Assembly: GCF_004361855.1 (NCBI RefSeq)
Contig: NZ_SNWQ01000001.1
Span: forward strand, 620,001-684,000
Length of the DNA stretch: 64,000 nt
Source of the DNA: Kribbella caucasensis
Lineage (GTDB): Bacteria > Actinomycetota > Actinomycetes > Propionibacteriales > Kribbellaceae
Reading direction: 5' to 3'
Shown: piece after piece, positions 8,307 through 17,421 of the stretch
Layout of the letters: each line of letters begins with the position of its first letter
Numbering within the stretch: the stretch's first letter is position 1
Notes under the pieces: model-generated
What the model saw: the letters and a program-made list of their open reading frames with translations, nothing else
Told to the model about the DNA's origin: nothing
Database searches by the model: none
Made by a program: the position numbers and the translations under genes

Positions 8307-9256
8307 TGGCCTCCTATCTGATCCGGCGCCTGCTGATCGGGATCCCGGTCCTGCTCGGTGTCACGGTGATCAACTTCTTCATCATCAACCTGGCCCCGGG
8401 CAGCCCGGCCGATCTCTATCTCTCCCCCACCGCGACCCCCGAGGACGTCGCCCGGACCGAGGCCGAGCTGGGCCTGAACCAGCCGATCTTCGTCCAGTAC
8501 GTCCGCTGGCTCACCCAGCTCCTGCACGGCGATCTCGGGGTGTCGTTCCAGAACCGCGAACCGGTCGCGCAACTGATCGGCGACCGGATCGGCCCGACGC
8601 TGCTGCTGATGGGTACGTCGCTGGTCGTCGCCTACCTGATCGCCATCCCGATCGGGATCTTCGCCGCCCGGCGGAAGAACACGGCCGCCGACTACAGCGT
8701 GGTCGGCGCGTCGTTCCTCGGCATCTCGGTGCCGCACTTCTTCCTCGGCCTCGCGGTGATCTACCTCTTCGCGCTCCAGTTCGGCTGGTTCCCGACCGGC
8801 GGCATGCTCACCCTCGGCCGCGGCGGCGGATTCGTCGACCGGGTCGAACACCTGGTCCTGCCGGTGACCGTGCTGGCGACGGCGATCGCGGCGAACATGG
8901 TCCGCTACGTCCGGTCCAGCATGATCGACGCGTTCGGCCAGGACTACATCCGGACCGCGCGGGCGAAGGGGCTCGGCGGTTTCACGATCACCAACAAGCA
9001 TGCCCTGCGAAACGCCTTGATCCCGGTGGTGACGGTGATCGGGGTCGACCTGTCCGCGTTGATCGGCGGCGCGATCGTCACCGAGCAGATCTTCCAGTGG
9101 CCCGGGATCGGGTTGCTGACGATCCAGTCGATCGGTTCCCGTGACTACTCGGTGCTGATGGGCATCAACCTGATCGCCGCGATCGCGGTGTTCGCCGCGA
9201 ACCTGCTGACCGACGTCGCGTACGCCGTGGTCGATCCGCGGGTTGCTTATGCGTGA
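8306..9256 (+). CDS. Peptide ABC transporter permease (DppB-like)
   Basis: Inner-membrane permease of 316 aa with the OppB/DppB architecture: a first TM helix at residues 9-29 (IGIPVLLGVTVINFFIINL), an extracytoplasmic loop, then five further helices. The EAA loop that docks on the ATPases is around YIRTARAKGLGGFTITNKHA. The opening PGSPADLYLSPTATPED and GLNQPIFVQYVRWL segments are family hallmarks. The start ATG 8306 overlaps the preceding stop by one base; a GGCGGTGAG stretch upstream can act as RBS. It pairs with the DppC-like permease 42 bp downstream. Confidence 0.93.
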   Translation: MASYLIRRLLIGIPVLLGVTVINFFIINLAPGSPADLYLSPTATPEDVARTEAELGLNQPIFVQYVRWLTQLLHGDLGVSFQNREPVAQLIGDRIGPTLLLMGTSLVVAYLIAIPIGIFAARRKNTAADYSVVGASFLGISVPHFFLGLAVIYLFALQFGWFPTGGMLTLGRGGGFVDRVEHLVLPVTVLATAIAANMVRYVRSSMIDAFGQDYIRTARAKGLGGFTITNKHALRNALIPVVTVIGVDLSALIGGAIVTEQIFQWPGIGLLTIQSIGSRDYSVLMGINLIAAIAVFAANLLTDVAYAVVDPRVAYA

Positions 9257-9298
9257 GCCCACGACGTACCGGCAAACCAAAGACCAGGAGGAGGCTCG

Positions 9299-10204
9299 AT
9301 GACCGTCACGGTGAAGTCAGACACTCCGGTCGAGACGCCCGACAGCGTCACGGCGGCACTGGGCCGGGAACGATCCTCGGCCGGCCTGGTGGTCAAGCGA
9401 TTCCTCCGTCATCGGATGGCGGTCGCGGGCCTGGTCATCGTCGTGTTGATGGTGCTGATCGCGATATGTGCGCCGTTGCTGGCACCCCACGATCCCAACC
9501 GGATCTTCGACTCCTTCGAGGCGGCGCCGTCAGCGGATCACCTGCTCGGCACGGACGCCGTCGGCCGGGATGTGCTGAGCCGGTTGATCTACGGCTCCCG
9601 CGTGTCGATGAGCGTCGGAGTCGGCGCCGTCGCTGTGTACGTGGTGATCGGTGTCCTGCTCGGACTGCTTGCCGGGTACTACGGACGCTGGGTGGACCTG
9701 GTCATCATGCGGATCACCGACGTGTTCATGTCGTTCCCGTACTTCATGGTGATCCTGATCCTGGTCAGCGTGCTCGGTCCGAGCCTGCTCACCATCATCG
9801 CGGTGATCGGCGTACTGGCCTGGCCGATGATCGGTCGCCTGGTCCGCGGCAGCGTGCTGTCGATCAAGCAGAGCGACTACGTCCAGGCCGCGGTGACGTT
9901 GGGGTACAGCACACCGCGGATCCTGTTCCGGCACATCCTGCCGAACGCGCTGTCGCCGATCATCGTGAACGCGACGTTCGGGGTGGCGCAGGCGATCATT
10001 CTCGAATCGGGACTCAGCTTCCTCGGGATGGGGGTCCGGCCGCCGGCCGCCAGCTGGGGGAACATGCTCAGCGAGGCCCAGTCGATCACGGTGCTTTCCA
10101 GCCAGCCGTGGATCTGGATTCCCCCCGGCCTGATGATCCTGTTCGCCGTGCTGGCGATCAACTTCGTCGGCGACGGCCTCCGCGACTCGATGGCCAGCCG
10201 TTGA
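9299..10204 (+). CDS. Peptide ABC transporter permease (DppC-like)
   Basis: Second permease, 301 aa. It has the DppC N-terminal cytoplasmic tail and first TM (AVAGLVIVVLMVLIAICAPL, about residues 41-60), then the conserved HLLGTDAVGRDVLSRLIYGS loop, five more helices, and the EAA motif region (SDYVQAAVTLGYSTPRILFR). The C-terminal PPAASWGNMLSEAQ and FVGDGLRDSM are typical. An AGGAGG RBS lies just before ATG 9299. It completes the heterodimeric channel with the gene upstream. Confidence 0.93.
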   Translation: MTVTVKSDTPVETPDSVTAALGRERSSAGLVVKRFLRHRMAVAGLVIVVLMVLIAICAPLLAPHDPNRIFDSFEAAPSADHLLGTDAVGRDVLSRLIYGSRVSMSVGVGAVAVYVVIGVLLGLLAGYYGRWVDLVIMRITDVFMSFPYFMVILILVSVLGPSLLTIIAVIGVLAWPMIGRLVRGSVLSIKQSDYVQAAVTLGYSTPRILFRHILPNALSPIIVNATFGVAQAIILESGLSFLGMGVRPPAASWGNMLSEAQSITVLSSQPWIWIPPGLMILFAVLAINFVGDGLRDSMASR

Positions 10205-10268
10205 CCACACGGCCGCTCCCACCTGTAAGCCCCTTGAGACCGGCCCATCTGAGAAGGGAACCCCATCA

Positions 10269-11912
10269 ATGAGTGCTGTGACCATCGCCCCACGACGAAG
10301 GCGTCGACTGCGCACGGTCCTGATCGCACCGATGACCGCCGGCGTACTGCTCGCCGCCGCGGCCTGCTCGGGCGACGCGGGCTCCGGCGGAGCCGGCGAC
10401 ACGTTGTACATCGGCACGGTCAACCCGCCGGCCAGCTTCAACCCGATCAACCAGGCCGACATCGCCGGCCAGTGGGCGACGCGGTTCGCGATGGACACCC
10501 TGCTGGACCAGCCGGAGCCGCTGAAGTTCATCCCGAAGCTGGCCGAGTCGATCGAGACCACGGACAACAAGACCTTCACCGTCAAAATGCATACCGGCGC
10601 CAAGTGGAGCGACAGCAAACCGATTACCGCCAAGGACGTCGTCTTCACCATCAACCTGATCGCCAACAAGGACTCGCTCACCACCCTCGGCGGCAACATC
10701 TCCTCGCTCACCGGGGTCGATGCCACCGGCAAACTCCCCAAGGGCCAGACCAAGGTGCCGGGGCTGCTGGCGAAGGACGACAGCACGGTCGTGTTCGCGA
10801 CCAAGACCTCGGTGGATCCCAACTACATCAAGGAGATGCTCGGCACCAAGGTCGTGATCGTGCCCGAACACGTCCTCGGCAGCATCCCACCGGCTCAGGT
10901 GGACGACAGCAAGTACGCGCAACTCCCCGACGTCACCAGCGGGCCGTACAAGTTTACGAAGTACACCCAGAACGCCAGCATCGAGTACGCCGCGGACCCG
11001 ACCTACTACGCCGGGGCGCCGAAGATCGCCAAGGTGATCATGAAGATCATGCCGGCCGCCAACCTGGCCGGTGAGCTGCAGACCGGATCCGTGCTGATGA
11101 ACTCCGGCGGCGGGATCGGCAACATCCCGTTCCAGGACCTGAAGACCGTCCAGGGCCTGAAGGACGTGAACACCAAGGTGAATCCGACGATCGGGTTCCA
11201 GACCATCCAGTTCAACGTGAAGCGGTTCCCCGACCCGCGGATGCGGCTGGGCCTCGCGCACGCGATCAACCGGCAGCAGATCGTCGACGAACTCCTGCTC
11301 GGCAACGGCGAGGTGGTCGACGGTCCGTACACCAGCCAGAGCCCGTACCTGGACAAGGGCCTGAAGAACCTGACCTACGACCCGGCGCTGGCCAAGAAGC
11401 TGCTCACCGACGCCGGCTGGGACTTCGCCACCAAGATCAACTTCGTCGTCCCTACCGGCAACAAGATCCGGGAGCGCTCGGCCGACATCATGTTGCAGAA
11501 CTTCAAGGCGATCGGCCTGAACGTCGTCCAGACCAACTACGACTTCCCCACCACGCTGTCCAAGGCCCGCGCGAAGGACCACGACATGGTGCTGATGGGA
11601 CTCAACTTCAACATCGACCCGGACGTGTCGAACATGTACGCCTCGACCGGATCCTTCAACCTGACCGGGTACAACTCCAAGCAGAGTGACCAAATGCTCG
11701 AGGCCGGCAAGGCCGAGCCGAACACCGCCGCCCGGCACAAGATCTACAACGACCTGCAGAAGCTCTGGCAGACCGACCTACCGGTCCTCACCCTGTACTC
11801 CGACCACGCGGTCGCCTCGACCAACAAGGCGATCGCGGTCGGTGGCGCGGCACCGTTCTGGAACGGTACGGTCGCCACCGTCGGACAATGGGCGTTCGAA
11901 GGAGCGAACTGA
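10269..11912 (+). CDS. Peptide ABC transporter substrate-binding lipoprotein (SBP family 5)
   Basis: 547-aa extracytoplasmic receptor of the importer. The N-terminus is a signal peptide with an Arg-rich n-region (RRRRRLR) and a lipobox LLAAAAC, so the mature protein is anchored by a lipid-modified Cys at about residue 33. The SBP_bac_5 fold follows: IPKLAESIETTDNKTFTVKM, then WSDSKPITAKDVVFTINLI, both hallmarks. The start ATG 10269 follows AGAAGGGAAC. The gene is 64 bp after the permease and its stop overlaps the next start as TGATG. Placement of the receptor fifth, after both ATPases and permeases, differs from the usual receptor-first order. Ligand unknown. Confidence 0.93.
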   Translation: MSAVTIAPRRRRRLRTVLIAPMTAGVLLAAAACSGDAGSGGAGDTLYIGTVNPPASFNPINQADIAGQWATRFAMDTLLDQPEPLKFIPKLAESIETTDNKTFTVKMHTGAKWSDSKPITAKDVVFTINLIANKDSLTTLGGNISSLTGVDATGKLPKGQTKVPGLLAKDDSTVVFATKTSVDPNYIKEMLGTKVVIVPEHVLGSIPPAQVDDSKYAQLPDVTSGPYKFTKYTQNASIEYAADPTYYAGAPKIAKVIMKIMPAANLAGELQTGSVLMNSGGGIGNIPFQDLKTVQGLKDVNTKVNPTIGFQTIQFNVKRFPDPRMRLGLAHAINRQQIVDELLLGNGEVVDGPYTSQSPYLDKGLKNLTYDPALAKKLLTDAGWDFATKINFVVPTGNKIRERSADIMLQNFKAIGLNVVQTNYDFPTTLSKARAKDHDMVLMGLNFNIDPDVSNMYASTGSFNLTGYNSKQSDQMLEAGKAEPNTAARHKIYNDLQKLWQTDLPVLTLYSDHAVASTNKAIAVGGAAPFWNGTVATVGQWAFEGAN

Positions 11913-13090
11913 TGGGCTTCGCCGAGGAGGGCGCCGCGATCGCGCCCGACCTGATCGATCTGCGCCGGGTCCTGCACCAGATCCCCGAGGTCGGCCTGGA
12001 CCTGCCGAACACCCAGGCCACGGTGCTGGATGCGTTGTCCGGGCTGCCGCTTGAGATCACCACCGGCAAGGAGCTCAGCTCCGTCGTGGGAGTGCTGCGC
12101 GGTGAGCACCCTGGGCCGACCGTGCTGCTCCGTGGCGACATGGACGCCCTCCCGGTGGTCGAGGAGACCGAGCTGGACTACGCGTCGGCCAACGGAAACA
12201 TGCATGCCTGCGGCCACGATCTGCACACGGCCGGGCTCGTCGGCGCTGCGCGGTTGCTGACCGACCATCGCGGCGAGCTGCACGGGAATGTGATCTTCAT
12301 GTTCCAGCCCGGCGAAGAGGGTCTGGGCGGCGCCGGGGTGATGATCAAGGAGGGCCTGCTCGCGAGCACCGGCGAGATGCCGGTCGCGGCGTATGCGCTG
12401 CACGTCTGGTCCCAGGCACCCAAGGGTCAGTTCCTCACCCGGCCCGGGACGATCATGGCCGGCTCGAACCAGCTGTACATGACGGTCCGGGGCAGGGGCG
12501 GGCACGGTTCGGCCCCGTACACCACGGCCGACCCGGTGCCGGTCCTTGCGGAGCTCGTGCTCGCGTTGCAGAGCTATACGACCCGCAAGCTGGACGTCTT
12601 CGATCCGGTGGTGATCACGGTGACCCAACTGTCGGCCGGGGTCGCGATCAACGTCATCCCGGACACGGCGAAACTCGGTGCCTCGGTCCGGACACTGTCC
12701 AACGCCACCTGGGATCAGCTGGCCCGGGATCTGCCGGTGCTGGCCGAAGGCGTCGCAGCGGCGTACGGGTGCACGGTCGAGGTGGACTTCAGCAAGCAGT
12801 ACCCGGTGACGGTCAACGACTCGACGCGCACCAGTGAGACGCTCGCCGAGCTCGGCGAACTGCTGGGTTCCGATCGCGTGCTGCCGCTGGAGAATCCGCT
12901 GATGGGTTCAGAGGACTTCTCCATGGTGCTGAGCGAGGTGCCCGGCACGTTCGTGATGGTCGGCGCGCGGCCCGACGACGTGGGCGAGGACGGGCCGTCG
13001 AACCATTCGAACAAGGTCCGCTTCGATGACGCCGTACTGGCTGATCAGGCCGCGGCGCTTGCTCAGTTGGCGATGCTCAGGCTGAGCTGA
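11912..13090 (+). CDS. M20 family metallo-amidohydrolase
   Basis: 392-aa cytosolic enzyme of the M20D (IAA-amino acid hydrolase / hippurate hydrolase / AbgA-like) group, which splits acyl-amino acids or peptides using two metal ions. Visible motifs: RGDMDALPVVEE (about 78-89), MHACGHDLHTAGL (about 100-112) with Cys/His ligands, MFQPGEEGLGGAG (about 140-152) with the catalytic Glu, the lid-domain segment GRGGHGSAP, and the C-terminal GSEDFSMVL with NHSNKV. The start codon overlaps the receptor-gene stop; AAGGAG lies 9 nt upstream. As last gene of the importer operon it probably hydrolyses the imported compound in the cytoplasm. Confidence 0.92.
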   Translation: MGFAEEGAAIAPDLIDLRRVLHQIPEVGLDLPNTQATVLDALSGLPLEITTGKELSSVVGVLRGEHPGPTVLLRGDMDALPVVEETELDYASANGNMHACGHDLHTAGLVGAARLLTDHRGELHGNVIFMFQPGEEGLGGAGVMIKEGLLASTGEMPVAAYALHVWSQAPKGQFLTRPGTIMAGSNQLYMTVRGRGGHGSAPYTTADPVPVLAELVLALQSYTTRKLDVFDPVVITVTQLSAGVAINVIPDTAKLGASVRTLSNATWDQLARDLPVLAEGVAAAYGCTVEVDFSKQYPVTVNDSTRTSETLAELGELLGSDRVLPLENPLMGSEDFSMVLSEVPGTFVMVGARPDDVGEDGPSNHSNKVRFDDAVLADQAAALAQLAMLRLS

Positions 13091-13099
13091 CTGACAGAG

Positions 13100-13146
13100 C
13101 CTGCGGTGGTTGGTCGCCCCGCCAGAGGGTGACCAACCACCGCAGG
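13100..13146. terminator. Long bidirectional hairpin terminator
   Basis: Perfect 16-bp arms (CCTGCGGTGGTTGGTC, 13100-13115, against 13131-13146) with a 15-nt loop, between the convergent M20 hydrolase and protease genes. It lies 10 bp after one stop and 4 bp from the other, so it should serve both strands. Confidence 0.85.
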
Positions 13147-13149
13147 GGT

Positions 13150-14589
13150 TCAGCTCGGGTTGACGGCGAGGGTGTAGGCCCCGCGGCTCCCGTAGGTCGA
13201 ATAGCCGGTGTCCAGCGGGTTGCCGTAGCCGACGTTGTCGATGCGGAGGTAGTACGTGCCGGGCTGGAGGGTGCTGGTGACGCTTGCACCCAGACCGGTC
13301 GGGGTGGCGGCGTTGCTCTGGCCGGAGTCCGGGTTCGCGGATGTCACCACGTTGCCGGCGCTGTCGAGCAGGTCGAGCTTGATGTCGAGGTTGCCGCCAA
13401 GACTCGCGGCGTCGGCGGTTGCCGTGTAGTTACCCGCGGTCGTGACGTCGAAACGGAGTACGTCGGTGTCGGACTCGGCCGCGATGTAACCGTTGACCGG
13501 AGTACCGATGGTCAGCGGGGATGCGGCGGCCGTGGTGTCGCCGTTGTCGTCGGTGCGGAGCGCGAGGCCGTTGGCGCCGATGACGGAGTAGTCGTCCTCG
13601 GTGTTGTTCGCACCGGAGTACTCGCCCTTGCTCCACTGGCTGATCCCGCGGTAGTAGCCGACGCCCATGATCGGTGCCCAGGCGCCGTGCCCCTGGTAGT
13701 AGCCGACGGACGCGGTGCCGTCGTGGCCGAGCCCGACGTTGTGACCGGCCTCGTGGGACGCGGCTTCGGCGATGTTCTTCGCACCGGTCCCGACGCCCTT
13801 GGTGAAGACGAGGGCGGGCTGATAATAGTCGTGCTGGCTGGTCGCGTCGTACACGCCGATATAGGCGACCCCACCACAACCACAGCCCGACTGGTACCAG
13901 GTGTCCGGATCGATCAGCACGCGCGTCCCGTACTGCAGATCACTGGAACTCGTCCGGTTGATCGCGTCCTGCGGCGGTTCCTGCGTGGTCACGTCCACGT
14001 CGAACGCGGCGTAGTCCTCCGCGACCCGCGCCCACACCTCATGTACGACGTCCTGCTCCGCGGTGCCGAACACCGCCGGATCACCGTCCGTGTCGTAGGC
14101 CGTGACGTTGACCGGGTCGATCCCCTTGCTCGCGTTCCACGCGGTTCCAGTGATCGTGTGGCCGTCGAAGTCCAGGTAGATCACCCGGTTCGAACCCGGC
14201 TTGCTGTGCAACTCGAACGCAGGACCTTCAGCGGCCGCGACGGCCTTGGTCGCCTTGCGCGGCGAGGCCTTGGCAGCCTTCTGCGCAGAGGTCAGCTGTG
14301 GTTCACGGAAGAACAGCCGGCCGTCGGCGTCGAGCCAGCTGGTCTTGTCGGTGGCGAGAATGTCGAGCAGTTTCTGCTCCGCCAGGCCGTTGTGCTCGGC
14401 AACTTCTGCCAGCCGGGACTGAACCTTCGCCAGCGCTGTCCTGCCCTGCGCCGGCTGGTCCAGCAGTTGGTCGATCGGTGACTGTGTCTGTTGTGCGTCG
14501 GCCTGGGTGCCGGCGGCAACCGCCAGCGCTCCGAAGACGACGGCACCGGCGCCGACAAGCGCACCGGTGCGGCGGAATCTGCTTCCCAT
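13150..14589 (-). CDS. Secreted reprolysin-like zinc metalloprotease with C-terminal PPC domain
   Basis: 479-aa exported protease. A signal peptide (FRRTGALVGAGAVVFGALAV) is followed by a propeptide-like helical region. The catalytic domain from about 125 begins with LHSKPGSNRVIYLDFDGHT. Zinc site HEAGHNVGLGHD at 279-290 gives HExxHxxGxxHD, and the Met-turn is APIMGVGY with Met308, so this is a metzincin. CGCGG near 236-240 may form a disulfide loop. The C-terminal 120 residues are a bacterial pre-peptidase (PPC) beta-domain ending TYYLRIDNVGYGN. The gene has a closely similar upstream neighbour, a tandem duplicate about 108 bp away. Substrate unknown; probably degrades extracellular protein. 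Confidence 0.9.
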   Translation of the reverse strand: MGSRFRRTGALVGAGAVVFGALAVAAGTQADAQQTQSPIDQLLDQPAQGRTALAKVQSRLAEVAEHNGLAEQKLLDILATDKTSWLDADGRLFFREPQLTSAQKAAKASPRKATKAVAAAEGPAFELHSKPGSNRVIYLDFDGHTITGTAWNASKGIDPVNVTAYDTDGDPAVFGTAEQDVVHEVWARVAEDYAAFDVDVTTQEPPQDAINRTSSSDLQYGTRVLIDPDTWYQSGCGCGGVAYIGVYDATSQHDYYQPALVFTKGVGTGAKNIAEAASHEAGHNVGLGHDGTASVGYYQGHGAWAPIMGVGYYRGISQWSKGEYSGANNTEDDYSVIGANGLALRTDDNGDTTAAASPLTIGTPVNGYIAAESDTDVLRFDVTTAGNYTATADAASLGGNLDIKLDLLDSAGNVVTSANPDSGQSNAATPTGLGASVTSTLQPGTYYLRIDNVGYGNPLDTGYSTYGSRGAYTLAVNPS

Positions 14590-14648
14590 CCGGAATCCTC
14601 CTCAAGGATTCCCCCCAGCCTCACTGTTGGTTCCCCCGACCCGGGCCA

Positions 14649-14670
14649 CCGCCTCCTGCGGCAGAGGCGG
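14649..14670 (-). terminator. Possible hairpin between the two protease genes
   Basis: CCGCCTC, 8-nt loop, GAGGCGG within the 108-bp gap after the upstream protease stop. A moderate stem with no T-run; it may attenuate rather than stop transcription. Confidence 0.35.
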
Positions 14671-14697
14671 CGACCGAGGCAAACCTGTTGAGTTGTG

Positions 14698-16146
14698 TCA
14701 GCCGTTGGCGACCCGGACGGAGTACCCGCCGAGGCTGCCGTAGGTCGAGTAGCCGTTGTTCAGCGGGTTGCCGTAGCCGACGTTCTCGATCCGCAGGTAG
14801 TACCGGCCCGCGGCCACCTGCTTGTCGATCCGCGCGCTCACCCCGGTCGGCGTCGCCGCGTTCGCCTGGCCCGAGGCCGGGTTGGCGGTGGCGATGACGG
14901 TCCCGGCGGAGTTCAGCAACTGTAGCCGGATGTCCAGGTCGGCGCCCTTCGCGGAGGGTGCGGCGACGAAGCTGAAGGTGCCGGCGGCCACGTCGATCCG
15001 GAAGACGTCCTTGTCCGAGTCGGTGGCGTAGACGCCCTTCCTGCTGGTGCCGAGCGTGAGCGCGGTCGCCGTCGCGGTGGTGTTGCCGTGGTCATCGGCC
15101 CGCCGCGCCAAACCGTTCTCGGCGACGACGGCGTAGTCGTCCTGCTTGTTGTTGGCGTCGGCGTACTCGCCCTTGCTCCACTGGGTGATCGCCTTGTTGT
15201 AGCCGACGCCCATGATCGGCGCCCAGGCCCCGTGACCGCGGTAGTAGCCCTCGGTCGAGGTGCCGTCGTGGCTGAGCCCGACGTTGTGGCCGGCCTCGTG
15301 CGCTGCGGCCTCGGCGATGTTCTTCGCACCCGTGCCGACGCCCTTGGTGAAGACCATGGCCGGCTGGTAGAACGAGTGCTGGCTGGTCCGGTCGAAAACG
15401 CCGACGTAGGCGATACCGCCACAGCCGCAACTCGTCTGGTACCAACTGGACGGGTCGATCAGCACCCGTGTCCCGTACTGCTGGTCGGCCGCGTCCGTAC
15501 GCGTGATCGCCGATTCGGCCGGCGCCTGCGTTGTCACGTCGACGTCGAACGGCGCGTAGTCGTCGGCCACGCGGGCCCACACATCCTTGACGACGTCCTG
15601 CTCAGCCGTGCTCCAGTTGCTCGTGTTGCCGTCGGTGTCGTACGCCGGGACCTTCACGCTGGCCGGTTTGCCGTCGGAGTTCCACGCCGTACCGGTGACC
15701 GTGTGGCCGTCGAAGTCCAGGTAGATGACCCGGTTCGAGCCCTTCTTGCTGTGCAACTCGAACGCCGGGCCGACCGCTGCCGCGACGGCTGTGGTCGCCC
15801 ACTTCGGCGACGCCACGGTCTCGGCCTGCTCTGCCTTGGTGGCAACGGGTTCGCGGTAGAAGAGCTTGCCGTCCTCGTCCAGCCAACTGGTCTTGTCGGT
15901 GGCCAGGATCCGTTCCAGCTGATCTGCGGCGATCCCGTTGCGGTCGGCCAGTTCGGCGAGCCGCGGTTGAAGTTTGGCCAGTGCCGTCCGGCCTTGGACC
16001 GACTGCTCACCGAGCAACTGGTCGAGCGGGGCCACGGGCGGAGTCTGTTCGGCGCCGGCTTGGTTGCCGAGCGCGACAGCCAACGCTCCGAACAGAACGG
16101 CACCGGCGCCCACGAGCGCACCGGTTCGGCGGAACCTGCTTTGCAT
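14698..16146 (-). CDS. Secreted reprolysin-like zinc metalloprotease, tandem paralogue
   Basis: 482-aa paralogue of the following protease, similar over its whole length: the same signal peptide core (FRRTGALVGAGAV), the propeptide with DKTSWLDEDGKLFYREP, the LHSKKGSNRVIYLDFDGHT entry, the zinc site HEAGHNVGLSHDG, the Met-turn APIMGVGY and a PPC tail. Differences lie mainly in the propeptide and surface loops (for example DGKPASVKVPAYDTDG for the paralogue's SKGIDPVNVTAYDTDG). Both start regions share a GGAGGA-type RBS. The 168-bp region upstream, ending at the adh stop, should hold the promoter; a TACGCA or TACAGA -10 is possible but not convincing. Confidence 0.9.
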   Translation of the reverse strand: MQSRFRRTGALVGAGAVLFGALAVALGNQAGAEQTPPVAPLDQLLGEQSVQGRTALAKLQPRLAELADRNGIAADQLERILATDKTSWLDEDGKLFYREPVATKAEQAETVASPKWATTAVAAAVGPAFELHSKKGSNRVIYLDFDGHTVTGTAWNSDGKPASVKVPAYDTDGNTSNWSTAEQDVVKDVWARVADDYAPFDVDVTTQAPAESAITRTDAADQQYGTRVLIDPSSWYQTSCGCGGIAYVGVFDRTSQHSFYQPAMVFTKGVGTGAKNIAEAAAHEAGHNVGLSHDGTSTEGYYRGHGAWAPIMGVGYNKAITQWSKGEYADANNKQDDYAVVAENGLARRADDHGNTTATATALTLGTSRKGVYATDSDKDVFRIDVAAGTFSFVAAPSAKGADLDIRLQLLNSAGTVIATANPASGQANAATPTGVSARIDKQVAAGRYYLRIENVGYGNPLNNGYSTYGSLGGYSVRVANG

Positions 16147-16314
16147 GTTCGGGGTCCTCCTCAGGGACTCCTAGGCGACGACTGCCTGGGCGGCAGCCAT
16201 CACCTACCTCACTATTGCCTCACTTGTGGTGCGCGAGCGCACACTTTGCGTAGCCTGCCTTAAGCGTTGCCTCTCTGTACACGGTTTCGTCCGGAATTTA
16301 CGTAATACCGGGGG

Positions 16315-17421
16315 TCAGAGGACGAGAACCTGGCGGAGGGATCGGCCGGCCGCCAGTTCGTCGAAGGCCTCGTTCAGTCCGTCGAGCGGGACGGTCGAGC
16401 TGAGCAGCCGATCGACGGGGAGCCGGCCCGCGCGGTACAGGGCGATGTAGCGGGGGATGTCGCGGCTCGGGATGGCGGAGCCGAGGTACGAGCCCTTGAG
16501 GGTGCGTTCCTCGGCGACCAGGGAGACGGCCGGGATGGTCAGGGTCTGCGACGGATGCGGCAGCCCGACGGTGACAGTCGTTCCGCCGCGACGAGTGGCG
16601 GCGTACGCCTGCGCGAGCACAGCCGCATTGCCGACCGTCTCGAAGGCGTAATCCGCACCACCTGCCGTTGCGTCACGGACGGCCTCGACCAAGTCATCGT
16701 CGCGAGCGTTTATAGCAGCGGTCGCGCCGAGCGACAGGGCCAGCGTCAGCTTCTCCGGTACGACGTCGACGGCGACGATCGGATGAGCTCCGACCAGGAC
16801 GGCACCGAGTAGGGCCGACAACCCGACCCCGCCGAGGCCGAAGATGACCGCACTCTGGCCGGCCCGTACGCGCGCGGTGTTCACCACAGCCCCGACGCCG
16901 GTCATCACCGCACACCCGAACAGCGCGGCGATCTCGGGCGGCAACTCCGGGTCCACCCGTACTGCGGACCGCGCCGACACCACCGCATGATCGGCAAACC
17001 CGGACACGCCGAGATGATGGTGTACGCCGGACAGCCGCCGTGATCCCCCGAGCAACGTGCCCTGCATGTTGGAGGCGGCACCTGGTTCGCACAAGGCCGC
17101 GCGTCCTTCCGCACAAGGGCCACACGCACCGCACGCCGGTACGAACGCGAAGCCGACCGTGTCCCCCGGCGCGAAACCGGGCGCCTCGGACACGACCACC
17201 TCACCCGTCGCCTCGTGCCCGAGCAGCATCGGCATCACCCGCGGCCGCGATCCGTCGATCACCGAGAGATCCGAGTGGCACAACCCGGCCGCCCGGATCC
17301 GGACCAGCAGCTCTCCCGGTCCGGGTGGATCCAGTTCGACCTCTTCGATCCGCAGCGGCCGCGATTCGGCGTACGGGCTGGGCAGGCCCATCTCCCGCAG
17401 TACCGCTCCTCGCACGATCAT
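16315..17421 (-). CDS. Zinc-dependent alcohol dehydrogenase (MDR superfamily)
   Basis: 368-aa cytosolic NAD(P)-dependent oxidoreductase of the medium-chain zinc type, class III/aryl-alcohol-like group. Catalytic zinc ligands C48 (GLCHSD) and H69-E70 (LLGHEATG) are present. The structural-zinc lobe has C97, C100, C103 and C111 (CGACGPCAEGRAALC). The nucleotide-binding motif GLGGVG is near 195-200. The ATG overlaps the stop of the upstream thioesterase gene (ATGA), so the two are co-translated. Substrate unresolved; the thioesterase partner suggests acyl or aldehyde metabolism. Confidence 0.9.
   Translation of the reverse strand: MIVRGAVLREMGLPSPYAESRPLRIEEVELDPPGPGELLVRIRAAGLCHSDLSVIDGSRPRVMPMLLGHEATGEVVVSEAPGFAPGDTVGFAFVPACGACGPCAEGRAALCEPGAASNMQGTLLGGSRRLSGVHHHLGVSGFADHAVVSARSAVRVDPELPPEIAALFGCAVMTGVGAVVNTARVRAGQSAVIFGLGGVGLSALLGAVLVGAHPIVAVDVVPEKLTLALSLGATAAINARDDDLVEAVRDATAGGADYAFETVGNAAVLAQAYAATRRGGTTVTVGLPHPSQTLTIPAVSLVAEERTLKGSYLGSAIPSRDIPRYIALYRAGRLPVDRLLSSTVPLDGLNEAFDELAAGRSLRQVLVL

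Noticed and set aside
13129-14481. 450-codon open frame antisense to the first protease
   Set aside because: No RBS or motif; mirror of the real gene. The similar frame at 15088-16263 mirrors the second protease.
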